NCBI GenBank assembly: GCA_025201375.1
Contig: JAIWZP010000022.1
Coordinates: 1 to 64,000, forward strand
Source of the DNA: Gongronella butleri
Lineage: Eukaryota; Mucoromycota; Mucoromycetes; Mucorales; Cunninghamellaceae
Direction of reading: 5' to 3'
DNA: 64,000 nt
The notes below the pieces were generated by a model. The model searched no databases. It was given only the letters and a program-made list of their open reading frames with translations, and was not told the origin of the DNA. The translations under genes and the position numbers were made by a program. Numbering within the stretch: position 1 is the stretch's first letter; each line of letters starts with the position of its first letter. Positions 48,850-60,341 of this stretch are shown piece by piece.

Positions 48850-49075
48850 TAGAGTTGTCTATCGAGCGAGCGAGACGAGAACCACCCCTACTCGATCTCG
48901 ATTAATATTTTCTGTGACTTCTCGATCTCGCTCGACGTTCGAGAATTATCGAGATCGAGCGAGATCGAGATTTATCGAGAATAAAAAAGAGATCTTCGAG
49001 GCCAGGTGAGGAGGTTTCGAGACCAATTGAGACCAATCGAGACCAATCGAACGAGCTAGACGCCTCAAGATGGAT
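48850..49075. repeat. GAGATCGAG-rich short repeat patch
   Basis: About 220 bp made of imperfect repeats of TCGAGATCGAG and GAGACCAATCGA in both orientations, so it can fold back on itself. It directly follows repeat copy B. Not coding. Confidence 0.7.
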
Positions 49076-49280
49076 TAGAAAATATATAAATGCACCGTTC
49101 GTGCGGGATTTACAGTATACTGTATTTATTATTCATTCTGTACCCGCAGAATGATGACGAGCAGAGAAACGGCATCACAAGGGTATGGATGCAAAGAACA
49201 GAAATCAACAAATGATAAGAAGATGCAACTACAGTAAAAAGCAGACTGGCGGGATTTTTACAGTGATAACTGATAAGGCT

Positions 49281-50003
49281 TTATGGCTTGCCAAATGGTT
49301 TGACGTGCTCCAAGGCGGTTGGCTTAATGACTTGATCATGGACGAGTGTGGTGTGTCCCACAGATGAGCCGGATTGCATGGTGGTGGTGTAGTCTACCGT
49401 CTCGGGCACAATATTTTGATTGTCAAACAAGAACGAGCGCACATCGTGCGGCGAGTCGATGGAATTGACGCGAGGGTCGGTCTGTTGCACCACAAAGTCC
49501 TGCTTGTTCTTGCGGTGGCGATTGTACAGAAACAGCGCAAGGACGCTGCCGGCAATAGCAAACACAGCGGCGCCAACGGCAATGCCAGCGATTGCGCCCG
49601 TGGACAACCCGCCGCCGGTGGACGACGTCGTGTCGCTTGTGCCTGACGACGATCCTTGTTGAGTGCCGACCCATTGCAAACTCGTGGAATTTGTCACATT
49701 TAGGAAGTAGGTTGCCGATTGAAGCACAAGATTGAGATTGGTGCCGTCTAGGATCGCGACATAAGAGTTGTTCGTATTTGGGTCCGTGTAGAGCACCGAT
49801 GAATGAAATACAAGGGGACCGGGCGACCCATTGCCACCAATTTGGGGCGTGTAGAACCGATTGGCGCCATAATCATACACGAGCGCAACGTCCGCCCCAC
49901 TGATAATGGGGTAATTGGAGCGCACGCTTGTGTTGCTGGCGTCCATGCCACCATAGATAAAAATTAACTCTGAATTGGGAACTAAAATATGATTGTCAAA
50001 AGA

Positions 50004-50036
<33 letters not shown>

Positions 50037-51096
50037 GTCAGTGTTGAGATTTCAATTGTTTTTTTCCTTGATTTTCTTTTTACTTGTCTCTGCCGTGTGG
50101 TATTGGCGGCTGCCAAGAGCACTGTCCGAAGTGGCTATCTTTGTGGTCCATTGGCCACTGGCGGTGGCAAAGACCCAGACCTCGGTCATGTCGATGGACG
50201 TCCAATTTGTCAATCCAGAGGGGACGACGCGGCCGCCAATGACAAAGATGTTGGCGCCATCGTTGGACAGGGACGCCGAATGACGGAAGCGCACTTTGCC
50301 GCTGGGCGTAGCAGATGCAATGGACGTGGACCAGGTATTGGCGGAATAATCGAACAATTGCGCGTTTGACGTGGTACCCAAGATGGTGTTGTTGTTCAGG
50401 CCGCCCCAAATCCACATCTTTTGCTGCCCCGTGCTTGCGAGATCAACAATGGACGTGTAGATCGGGTACGTATGATTTGCAGCCGCCCAGTCGGGCGGCA
50501 AAACAGAGCTGCCGACCCACGTGTTGGTTTGTTCATTGTACACGATCGTTGTGTTGACTACCGTGTTGTTGTTGCCAAAGCCGCCAAAGATCATGAGCCC
50601 GTTTTGTGTGGACGACATGCTGTGCAGCCACGATTCATCGAGAGAAAGCCCATTGGGTGCAACAGACTGCCAATTGAACTGCAAATCTGTGAAATCGTAG
50701 CTGCTCATGTCCAATTTGACGAGCGCATTGCTCTCACCCACAACTAGACCATTGGAGACACGTGTACCGCCGCCGTAGCACCTAAAAAAAAAAGCAGGAA
50801 TGAGCAAGACGCTATGGCTTTGCCTCTCAATTGCTCTCTTTTTGATGAAAGCTTGTGTTTGACCACTCCCACGCCCACTTTTTTTTCTTTGGATTTTCAA
50901 TCTTACCAGATGGCGTTGCTGGCAACAGCGCAACCTGAAAAAAACAATTCACAAATCAGAAAAAAAAGACTTTGAGCGGTCCACACTTACCATTGAGAGC
51001 GAATGCCTGGCTGCCGGCTTCCCCTGGTTGAACAAGAGCCGTCAATGCTATTAGGCAGGAAATGACCTTTGATTGACGAACGTTAGCGCAGATCAT
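49281..51096 (-). CDS. Kelch-repeat type I membrane protein (copy 1)
   Basis: Predicted 510 aa from four minus-strand exons: 51096-50991, 50934-50907 (28 nt), 50781-50084, 49981-49281. An N-terminal signal peptide (hydrophobic CLIALTALV, cleavage likely after GEAGS) precedes a kelch beta-propeller region with repeated GG motifs (WCYGGG, MIFGGF, WIWGGL, FVIGGR, FIYGGM) and W at the blade ends (NTWVGS, NTWSTS, GQWTT). A Gly-rich stretch then leads to one membrane helix (AIAGIAVGAAVFAIAGSVLA), a basic stop-transfer YNRHRKNKQDF and a cytosolic tail ending KPFGKP. Several N-x-S/T sites lie in the ectodomain. Exon phases and the micro-exon equal those of its paralogue 2.8 kb downstream. Role likely surface adhesion or cell-wall/polarity; not proven. 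Confidence 0.9.
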
Positions 51097-51384
51097 GATG
51101 AATGCCAGCCAAATGGTGCAAAAGGAAAAGAAAGGCGATTTTTTCAATCCCGGCGCGTCGTGAACATATCAAGCTGACCATGGTTGCACATGAGAAACGG
51201 AGCTTAACGTTGTGCTCCCAGAAAAAACTAGCCTGTACGACAGAATTATAAACTTTCTTTCCGTGATGTCTTGCCGACCACAGAACGATTCCCCCAGTCA
51301 ACAGCCGATTTTATGTATGATGCAAAGGCTACTGGTGTGTGCACCGAGAGGATCCGGTGGAAGTGGAGAGACACGGCGGGAATC

Positions 51385-52790
51385 TACAGTATCAATTCAT
51401 GAACAATTCTCAAATACTTGATTCGCAGGCATTGTGTGCGCATAATTTGTTTATTTTGCAGTTCAGCTCCACTGACACAGGTTGCTAGAACATATTTAAT
51501 GACATGCGCAGCCAATTGCAATATTATCCCTCCACTGAAGCGGGGCAATGGTGTGGAAAAGTACTGAGTTGTTCCAACGTCGAAAATAAACATTTAGTGC
51601 GTTTTTCTGGGCTCCTTGCTCACCGCATCTCTCGAAACAAATATCAGCGCGTAGAGCATGTTATTTTGTATACTTTTTCATCTCAAGGCGAAGCGCTGTG
51701 GTGATTAAAAAAAAAGTACGAGAGGGAAAAGCTTCATTAATCGAAAATATCATGTTTTCTATTGCCAACCCTTGTTTATAGGCATTGTTCAAGCTTGTAA
51801 AATCACAATTGATACTGTGATTACGCGTGTTGTAAGTTGCAGAAGAGATTGCCTCGAAGAAAAGCACGCAACTTGAAAAAAAAAAACACTGGTCATCTTC
51901 TGCTGCATATTTTCTAGGCCACGTAGCACGTTAATGAAATATGCAAAAATGTGTCCGCCAATGTGCTCAATACATTGCATTTGGTTTCAGGAGATAAAGT
52001 TAGAGAGACCCACGAAAATAAGCTGAATTGTTACTTTTTTTCTTGGACTTGCAATGCATTACCTTGAACGCCATTGCACAGCCATGCTTCAAGCGGCAAA
52101 ACTCTAGCTGGCCAAGCACCCCACACAGTGCACTTGGTTTCATACAGATCAGTTAAAGCAGCGACGCTCAAATTACAAAACGCCGATATTATGTTGATTT
52201 CCTTGGCTTAGCTTGCTTTTACTGCATTGAAGCAGCTTGGTACATAAAGCAAAATTGAATCTCGACGCAGCCTTGTGCGACTGACAAATTTTCAGACTGA
52301 TCGAATAGAGGAAATGCCGAGAAAACGCGCTATTTAGTGAAAATTAAGTTTATCGACGATGATTCACCAATGAGACGCGTCACCGCGACAAACAAAGTGC
52401 ATTCAGACGCCATGATGCTGACGCATACGAGCATGAGAAAATTTCACCGAGTTTCAAAAAGTCCTCGCTAAAATGACATTCACAGAATTGGATTTTTTAC
52501 AAAGTGCTATTTGACCCCATTTTTCCAATACAATGTGGCTCGAAATTTACACCACAGGTGGACGCGTTCCTTGTGCACAAAAGCAGCCCTCGAGCTCTAT
52601 TGCACATCATGTGCACGTCGATATATGTGGAAAAGTGCATTATTTTTCGTCGCTTGTCAATGAATAAAACTTTTACCAGGACACTTTCTTACCAACAATC
52701 TGGAAAACACTGGCTTTGTCGTTCGAATGAATCCATCACTGGCGTTCTGCGACCACAGGATGGCGCGCAATCACAATTTTAAAAAATACA
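51385..52790. mobile_element. Partial copy of the long-inverted-repeat element
   Basis: 51490-51990 matches the centre of the 34.8-36.7 kb element (shared GGGCAATGGTGTGGAA-like, AGCGCGTAGAG, GGTGATTA anchors) and 52000-52770 matches its right arm, ending at the GGATGGCGCGCAATC motif near 52758. The left arm is missing or too diverged, so the copy is truncated. A TACAGTA lies at its left edge (51385). No ORF. Confidence 0.7.
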
Positions 52791-52895
52791 AGGTTCCATT
52801 TTCTGCTAGACATTTTTCTGATGTCAAATGTCGCTGCTGGACAGAACACATTACTTGCTGCCGATTCTGATGCGGTCATGAAAGCAGCCAATGCT

Positions 52896-52930
<35 letters not shown>

Positions 52931-53000
52931 GCATGAATAAAAGTAAGATGTTTGTTTTTGCAACATGAGCTCCAGAAACATAAAATTGGCAAAAAAAGAA

Positions 53001-53073
53001 AGCCAACGGGGGGTCTCGATCCCCCAACCTTGAGATTAAGAGTCTCACGCTCTACCGATTGAGCTACGAAGGC
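53001..53073 (-). tRNA. tRNA-Lys (anticodon CTT)
   Basis: Minus strand, 73 nt without CCA. Starts GCCTTCG, D arm TAGCTCAATCGGTAGAGC, anticodon stem TGAGA/TCTCA with loop CTCTTAA (anticodon CTT), T arm GGGGGATCGAGACCCCC, then 3' acceptor strand CGTTGGC and discriminator T. No intron. Box A and box B promoters are internal; a T-run follows (TTTTCTTTTTTT), fitting pol III termination. The acceptor stem has two adjacent T-T mismatches (positions 4-69 and 5-68), where most fungal tRNA-Lys have a paired GAAGGC. It may be functional, edited, or a weakened copy. Confidence 0.88.
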
Positions 53074-53915
53074 CTCAGGTGACACAGAATGTGTCTTGTT
53101 CAACAGGAATCGCAAAATTCGGAGTTTTAATGGATGACTAAGCAGTACGCTATTGGTATGTGTTGACAATTGCGCAATTTGCGTTGGTAGAGCCCTTTTC
53201 CGCGCGCAGCCATGGCCATGACAAGCAAACTATCATCGTGTTCGATTTTTGCGCGCGTTTGTGCATATGTAAGAGTGTGCGTGTGCATGCGTGATTTTTG
53301 TGTTCATCATACTGGTAATGCCACACAAGGAAGCTCCATTGTGGCGACGTGTTCCATGGGTCCATGCGCAATTCAGAAAAGGGAATGCTCGCACGTCCCT
53401 GAAAATACCACACAAGCCCAATTTTCCCAAGTTGGGCTTGAAATAAATATAAAAAGTGCCCATTCTTTGTGCTTTTTCAGTATCAAAGCCCCGTGGTGGC
53501 GCTTACACCAGCGCACCCAGATCAATGTGGCTGTGCTCTTCTTATCCAGGGTCGATGGAAATCAGTGAAAAAAAAAGGGTAAATGGTCAAAACGGGTCAT
53601 TACTTATATCCTAGCCCGATTGGCGCCGCGCGTCGTGTTTTCATCGGGCTCGGTTGCGCAGCTGCCGGCCGTTAATCAAAAAAGAAATGCTCTTGGAAAG
53701 CCCTTTGCCAAGATTTCAGGTCCATTGGTGGACGAAAAGGAGAAAAAACGGCGATATTGTGATTTAATATCATACAATGCGAGTGCAAGAGTACAGGTGA
53801 TCAAAACAAGAGGGAAAAATGCAAAAAAAATAAATAAAAAATTAGACCTTGGAAAGCGAAAAAATAAGCTGATGACGTGCCTGCGTATTGCTTTTGGAGA
53901 ATAGCAGCACGCCGT
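53074..53915. other. Spacer between tRNA-Lys and second kelch gene
   Basis: No gene seen. Contains a TG-type microsatellite at about 53255-53290 and A-rich DNA next to the kelch stop codon. Probably 3' UTR and terminator of the kelch gene on the minus strand. Confidence 0.4.
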
Positions 53916-55708
53916 TCAAGAATTGCCAAAGGGTTTGACGGATTCCTCTTGCGCAATGGTTGGCTTTGTGCGTCCTGACGACGAGTGGGTTCCAGAGTTG
54001 CCTGTGGTGTCGGACGTTTCCGAGTGTTCATGGGTGTCATGGATCATTGGCTGATTCATGTCCGGGTACGCCTCGTCAATGGTGTAGCGCGGGTCGGTCT
54101 GCTGCACCTCAAAGTCTTGCTTATTCTTGCGGTGGCGATGGTACCAAAACAGGAGCGCGGCGCATCCGCCAATGGCAACGACAACGGCTGCAACGGCAAT
54201 GCCCGCAATGGCGCCCGTTGAAAGGCCGCCGCTATTCGTCGGTGTGGCTGTACTGTTGTTTCCGCCCGCTGGGAAGTCACTCGGGTTGCTGTTGTTCGCG
54301 ACCCAGGTCAGATTCGTCGGGTTTGTCACGTTGAGGAAATATGTGGACGATTCGAGCTGGAATTGGCTGTTTGCGCCAAACAAAATGGCGACAAATGAAC
54401 TGCTGCTGTTGCGGTCGGTGTACACAACACTGGTATGGAACGCGCGTGGCCCCGGCGTGTTGTTGCCATTGATTTGGGGCGTGTAAAAGTGATTTGCGCT
54501 GTAATCATACACAAGCGCCACATCAGTGCCATTGAGAATCGGGAAACGAGTCGCATTGGGTGGGAATGTTTGCTCACCGCCATAAATAAAGATGAGCGAC
54601 GAGTTGGGGACTGCACAAAAAAAAAAAAAAGGACGTCAATCGCAAAATAAAAAGACGCGTCGCGTCGTGATCTCGCTTCTTTTTTTCTCTAGTTTACTCG
54701 TGACGGCGGTGTGGTATTGTCTGCCAAGGAGCTTTGTGTCCGACGAGCCGGTGACGGTGATCCATTGGCCATTGGCGGTGCTAAACACCCATACTTCGGT
54801 CATGTCGATGGGTGATTCGCCTACCTGGCCCGGGCGCATGGATGTGCCGCCGAGAACAAAGATGGATGCGCCGTCGTTGGAGAGCGAGGCGGTGTGATAG
54901 TAGCGAATGGAGCCGCCGGGCGTGGCCTGGGCCGAGGAAGACCAGGTGTTTGCATTGTAATCAAAAAGCTGGACATTCGGCGAGATGCCTGTGTCGGTGC
55001 CATTGATGGCGCCGCCCCAGATCCACGCCTGCGTACGGCCAATGCTGCTCAAATCGACGACGGCCGGCAAAAATGGGTACGTGTTATTCCAATCGGTGGG
55101 GAGAGTGGTTGTGCCTTTCCACGTGTTTGATTGGCCATTGTACGTGATGACAGGGTTCACGGGCGCACTGCCCAGCCCCATGCCGCCAAAGATGAACAAG
55201 CCCGTCTCGTTTTGCGCCGACGTCATGGACATGAGCCAATTCTCCTCGAGAACAAAGTTGTTTGGCGTGACGATCTGCCAGTTGAATTGCAGATTGAAAA
55301 AGTCGTAATTGCTCATATCGAGCTTGGTGAGCGTGCTCGTCTTGGACGTCAGTTGCGCGCCGTTGATTCCCGTCGCTCCGCCGTAGCACCTGTACCAGAA
55401 AAAAAAAGAAAAAAAAAAGGAAAAAAGAAAAAAAAAAGGAAAAAGGAAAAAAAAATAGGATGAGAGAAATGCAATGGATGGCCATCACAACGCCATTGCC
55501 ATCGTACCAAATTGCCTGGTTGGCAACGGCGCAACCTAAAAAGAAAAAAATAAAAAGATTAGGCATAGCAATTGGCGGGCGTGGGGAATAGCAAAAAGCA
55601 GGTACCATTTATGCCAAATGCCTGGCTGGCAGCATTAGCAGGATGGACCAGGGCTAGGACTGCTAGGCAGGCCACCGCAGTGGCGCGCTGGTGACTGTGA
55701 AATAACAT
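53916..55708 (-). CDS. Kelch-repeat type I membrane protein (copy 2)
   Basis: Predicted 505 aa from four minus-strand exons: 55708-55606, 55535-55508 (28 nt), 55389-54698, 54610-53916. Same architecture as the copy at 49281-51096: signal peptide (ATAVACLAVLALV, then ANAAS), kelch blades (WCYGGA, FIFGGM, WIWGGA, FVLGGT, FIYGGE), one membrane helix (AIAGIAVAAVVVAIGGCAAL), basic YHRHRKNKQDF, VQQTDPR and a terminal KPFGNS. The membrane-proximal HRKNKQDF and QQTDPR strings are the best conserved part, suggesting a shared cytosolic partner. The array is a tandem duplication, now separated by an element copy and a tRNA. Divergent from YOP1. Confidence 0.9.
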
Positions 55709-56421
55709 GCAAAATGAAAAAAAAACGAAAAAAAGAAAGCAATTGAAGAAAGAAAGACAGAAAATGAAAAAGAATGACGGGCGTGCGGCACGCTGTTTTT
55801 GTGTCGTTGTTTAGTGTGATGTGGGTGTGGTACAAGCGAAGCCGAGTCCATCAAAAATAGGCAAAAGCCTCGAGACAAGGGCAATTGCCAATGCTACCAC
55901 TTTCGTGGATCCATTGGTTGCGTGCGCCGCGCGCCATAGCGGCGCGGTCTTCTCGATATACTTTTCTCTTGCACACCATTGTGTTCCAAGCCCTTGTCAT
56001 ACTAAGTGTTGCACACAGCCCACACGTCTACCCCAAGAAAGCGGAACACAGATAAAAATAAAAATAAAAATAAAATACAGGGAATGCTTGATGGGGTTGC
56101 CTTTTTTTTTTTTGTGCAACAAGGCGTGATGATGGAAGTTGTACCTGGATGTGACTTGGGGAGGAAAAATCAAGTGGCCCGAGAATTGAGATGGAAGCGA
56201 GACAAAAGAAGAAAAAGAGCGATCACCGTGATCTGTGGCCACTTTTTTAATGCCGTCGGTGCGCTTCTTTTTTTTTTTTTTTTTTGCAAGGGAGCTAAAA
56301 TCAATGGCACGACATGTGACACGACTGGTTCAAATGAAAAAAAAAAAGAAATGGCGTCCATTTGCTTTTTCGCCTTTCTTTTCCAACACTCCCTTTTTTT
56401 TCTTTGTTTTGTTTGTTTACT
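55709..56421. other. Divergent promoter region, kelch copy 2 / YOP1
   Basis: 713 bp between two start codons. Contains a TAAAAA microsatellite at 56052-56075 and C/T plus A/T runs close to the YOP1 start. No specific site recognised. Confidence 0.45.
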
Positions 56422-57167
56422 ATGGCAGCGCAAGGTGTGCAGCAAAAAATGCAGCAGTATATCGTGAAGCTCGATAAGGAGCTGGGCAAGTCGACTTATA
56501 TCACGCAAGTGGAAGCCAAGACGGGCATACCAAAGACGTATCTTGCTGGCGGTGTGGGTCTCGTTGCCTTTATCATGATCTTCTTCAATATCGCGGGCCA
56601 GTTGCTGACGAACGCCATCTCGTGGGTTTATCCTGGTAGGGAAAAAAAAAAACGAGAAACGCGTCCAGGAAAAAGCAAGCCAAGAGCTCACACATTGCTT
56701 TTCTCTTTTTTTTTTGTCCTTTTTTCGTGTTTGCGACGTAGCCTATGCGTCGTTCAAGGCAATTGAGTCGCCGGGGACAGAGGACAACACGCAATGGCTG
56801 ACGTACTGGACGGTGCTCGGGTTCATCCAGCTGATTGAGCATTTTTCGGATGTGCTGCTGTATTGGTTCCCCTTTTACTATCTGTTCAAGACGCTTTTCG
56901 TTCTCTACCTGGTGCTTCCCAACTTCCGCGTAAGTGGACCGAGAGGGGGGGGGGCATGACGCTTGGGCTGCCTTGATCATGCATCAGGTGCCGCATGCTA
57001 ATCTCACGCGATTTTAATGATTTTTACGTGCATTTCAGGGCGCCGAGGTGCTTTACACGCGCTTTTTACGTCCTGTGCTTCTCAATGCGCAAGACAAAGT
57101 TGACAAGGGCGCGCACGACCTGCGCGACAAGGTGGATCAGGTCGCCCATGGTCTCAAGGAAGATTGA
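56422..57167 (+). CDS. YOP1: YOP1/REEP (TB2/DP1/HVA22) ER membrane-shaping protein
   Basis: Predicted 176 aa from three exons: 56422-56635, 56742-56929, 57039-57167. The order of segments is that of YOP1: a soluble N-terminal helix ([24 protein letters not shown]), then two hydrophobic hairpins (about residues 48-75 and 100-135; [27 protein letters not shown]), then a C-terminal amphipathic helix ([16 protein letters not shown]). It bends tubular ER with reticulons and interacts with Rab/Yip proteins (known for yeast). Length and motifs match the family. Donors GTAGG and GTAAGT. Polyadenylation-like AATAAA at 57285. Lies upstream of RPN10 in the same orientation. Confidence 0.94.
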
Positions 57168-57510
57168 AAACTTGGTGACCGCCCTTAAAAATGGCCTTTT
57201 TTTTCCCTGGCCATCGACACCAATTGACCGCCATTAGCCGCCATTAACGCCTTTTACCTCCCTTCTGTTTCTCCACATTATGAATAAATATCATTTCTTT
57301 TTATTTTGCGTGTTGATGTGGGCCGCATCGCGTCTTTTGCAAGAGTAAGGGCGCGAAATGCGTGAAAATGAGGCTACGAGCCGCCAGCCGCGGGCTTTGA
57401 AATGCAACAGGCAGGAGACTGGAGTGACGTACACCCGACACGCATCCTTTCTTGCTTTTTTCTTTTTCCTTTTACTTTTCTTTGGTTTTACTTTTTGATA
57501 TTCTTTCAAG
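57168..57510. other. Spacer YOP1 to RPN10
   Basis: 343 bp holding the YOP1 3' end (GAATAAATATC at 57283) and a C/T-rich RPN10 leader. No PACE-type proteasome box (GGTGGCAAA) is seen. Confidence 0.4.
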
Positions 57511-59071
57511 ATGGTGATGGAAGCGTCTATGATTGTGTAAGTTGTTTTTTTAATAGCCAGCGGGCGTGCGTCCGTCGACTAGGCGCCTTTTTGTGCTCAG
57601 GCACCAGGGGAAATCGGCAGATTTGCTCACTTTATACATCTTTTTTGATCATAAAAAAGTGTGGACAATTCGGAATGGATGAGAAACGGCGACTACACGC
57701 CGACGCGTCTCGTTGCGCAAAACGAGGCGGTGAACCTCATCTTCAATGCAAAGACGCAGAGCAACCCGGAAAACACGGTGGGCTTGATGACCATGGCTGG
57801 CAAGAGCCCAGAAGTGCTCGTCACGCTCACCTCCGACATTGGCAAGATTCTCTCAGCATTGCATGGTGTCAAGGCGAGCGGCCAAAACGATTTTATCACA
57901 GGCGTCCAGATTGCGCAGGTAAACTAAAAAAAAACACGTTGAAAATGGCAAAAAGATGCGAAAAAACCGCCTTTTTCATGCCCAATTGACCCTTTGTTTT
58001 TTTTATAGTTGGCCCTCAAGCATCGGCAGAATCGTAATCAGCGCCAGCGCATTGTTGTATTTGTTGGCAGCCCGCTGGAAGTGGACGAACGAGCATTAGT
58101 ACGACTAGCAAAGAAGCTCAAGAAGAACAATGTCGCCATTGATGTCATCAACTTTGGCGAGGAGGGCACAAACACGAGCAAATTGGACGCGTTCATCAAC
58201 ACCGTCAACAACAGTGACAATAGGTAAAAAAAAATCACAAGAAAATAAGAAAAAAACACTATTTTCGTGGCCTTTTTTTTGCCCACCAATGCGTGCTGGA
58301 ATCGTGCCAGTCGCGCCGAAAGCGGGTCATTGACGCCATGATGTGTTATCATGCCAGAGAGCGTGTCATGGGTTAGCCATTGGAGCGTGTCAATTCATGT
58401 TTTCGTTCCTTTTTTTTTTTTTTTTTTTGTTTTAGCCATCTCGTGACGATTCCTCCCGGTCCGCACATTTTGAGCGACATGCTGATGTCGACGGCGATCA
58501 TTTCTGGCGAGGATGGCGCGCAGGGCGGCTTTGGTGGCAGTGGCAGCGGCGGTGGCGACTTTGAATTTGGCATTGACCACGATCCCGAGCTTGCGCTTGC
58601 GCTGCGCATTTCGCTGGAAGAAGAAAAGGCGCGCCAGGCGGCTGCGAACAAAAAGGAGCCAGCGCAAGGCGAGGCATCGGGCTCTGGCGACGCCATGGCC
58701 GTCGATGAGCCTGCCAAGCACCACGCCGGTGATGAGGACGACGATCCTGAGCTCCAAGCTGCTCTTGCCATGTCCATGAACCAATCGCACATCCCTGTAA
58801 GCAAGCCTATGAGCCCTGAAAATCACGGCTTTAGCCAAAATCAACCACTAAACCTTTTCAATTTCACCAGGATGAGGACGTTGATATGGATGAAGACGAC
58901 GAGGAGCTGCGCCGTGCGCTCGAAATGTCGATGAACGACAACAATGAGGACGATGACATGATGGCGACGGTGCTCGAGTCATTACCAGGCGTGGATCCCA
59001 ATGATGAGCGCATCCAAAAGGCGTTGCAGGACATCCAAGAAAAGAAAAAGGACAAGGACGACAGCAAATGA
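57511..59071 (+). CDS. RPN10: 26S proteasome regulatory subunit RPN10 (ubiquitin receptor)
   Basis: Predicted 353 aa from five exons: 57511-57536 (26 nt), 57660-57918, 58009-58223, 58436-58796, 58871-59071. Residues 1-190 form the VWA domain ([71 protein letters not shown]). Three ubiquitin-interacting motifs follow: [43 protein letters not shown], with acidic and low-complexity linkers. Yeast Rpn10 has one UIM, animals two or more, so three is rich. Binds polyubiquitin chains and bridges lid and base of the 19S particle. The start gives MVMEASMI followed by VVDNSEW, matching the family's MVLE start. The exon 2 acceptor is the A-run type (CATAAAAAAG). Confidence 0.95.
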
Positions 59072-59327
59072 TCAAATGATGCCTGCCGCAGGCCCATGAA
59101 TTGACTAGATGCAATTGTATTCTCCCCGTCTCTTTTTTTTTCTTTTGCCACCCAATTTGATAAAAAAAAAACGCAAAAAAAAAAAACGAGAATTTCACAA
59201 CAAGCAATAGAGATTTTATTGAATGATGATGTGTGAGATCAAAAGTGGGGAGGCGGAGAGCGTGTGTGTACAGAGGTAAAGCAAAATAGACAGAATGAGA
59301 TGGCGTTTTTGGGGGAAATGATGCGAT

Positions 59328-60089
59328 TTACGAACGGGGCTTCTCCTTCTTCTCCTTGTACAAGGCCAAGAGGGAGACACCGGCAACCTTGACGACCTTG
59401 AAGCGGACACCAGGAATATCACCGATGGCGCGGCCCTTGCGACCGAAACCGGCAATCAAAACCTCGTCGTTCTCGTCGACGTAGTTCAAACAACCATCGT
59501 TGGGCACGAAAGCGGTGACCTTCTTGCCGTTCTTGATCAATTGGACACGGACACACTTACGAATGGCAGAGTTGGGCTGCTTGGCTTCGACACCACTGAA
59601 GAAAGAAAAAAAGAGAGAAAAAAAACGAAAAAATCAGCATCCATGCGGTCTGTAGCGTTTCAATGGCACAAAATCGACGACGAGCGAGAGGCTTACATCT
59701 TCTCAAGGACAATGCCCTTGGCGTGGGAGGCGCCACCGAAGGGGTTGGAGCGGTAAGCAGTGCCCAAGGCGCGCTTCTTGTATTGCTTGTCGGCCCAGCG
59801 TTGTTCACGACGGTGGTTGCGCAACTTGCGAGCAGCGTTCAAACCGGAAGGTTGACCTAACAAGAGAGAATAAAAAAAGGGGGTCGTGTGAGACAAAAAA
59901 AAATATGACAAAAGGCTACAAAGATGGGCATCCATCCATCCTTTTTGCATCCATCCATCCATCATTTTCATCCATCCATCGAAACACATGCCGCTACGCG
60001 CATCATCCTTGCGTGCATCGATCATGATGGTGATGAAAAAGTGGTGGTGCAAAATTTGGTGCTGTTTTGGCCATGGTGTACGTACCCAT
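59328..60089 (-). CDS. RPS23: Ribosomal protein RPS23 (uS12), cytosolic 40S
   Basis: Predicted 143 aa, the exact usual length, from three minus-strand exons: 60089-60086 (only ATGG), 59856-59697, 59595-59328. Reads [19 protein letters not shown], then [57 protein letters not shown] and ends EKKEKPRS. It forms part of the decoding centre; the Pro in KQPNSA is the one hydroxylated by Ofd1/Tpa1-type enzymes in other eukaryotes (known). The start MGQPSG differs from the usual MGKGKPRG, where basic residues are lost. The first coding exon is just four nucleotides, as in many eukaryotic RP genes whose start codon sits at the first junction. The first intron is 229 bp with GGATGGAT repeats; no snoRNA was recognised in it. 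Converges on RPN10. Confidence 0.96.
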
Positions 60090-60341
60090 TTTAAAAAAAG
60101 TTGAAGAGAGAAAGAAAGAAACAGGATGGAGAGCGGAGGCAAACTGGTGTTTTGAAAGGCGTTGTGAGTGCAATCAAAAAAGGCAATCGTTGAAATTCCG
60201 CTCGCACTGGCAAAGAAAAAAAAAAAAAAAGAGGGGATTGTCACGACTTTTTCTTTTTTTTTTTTTTTTTATAGTACTTTCTTCTTCATCCCACTCTCCT
60301 TTATTTGTTTGTGCCTTCTTATCATTATCGGCAGCTTGGGA
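60090..60341. promoter_or_regulatory. Divergent promoter, RPS23 / WG-rich protein
   Basis: Only 252 bp separate the two start codons, so regulatory DNA is probably shared. T and A runs (60217-60230, 60250-60270) could exclude nucleosomes, as is common at ribosomal-protein promoters. No named factor site is recognised. Confidence 0.5.

Noticed and set aside
59857..60085. snoRNA in the first intron of RPS23
   Set aside because: Some GATGATG-like strings occur, but no paired C/D boxes or terminal stem were found; the intron mostly shows GGAT simple repeats.
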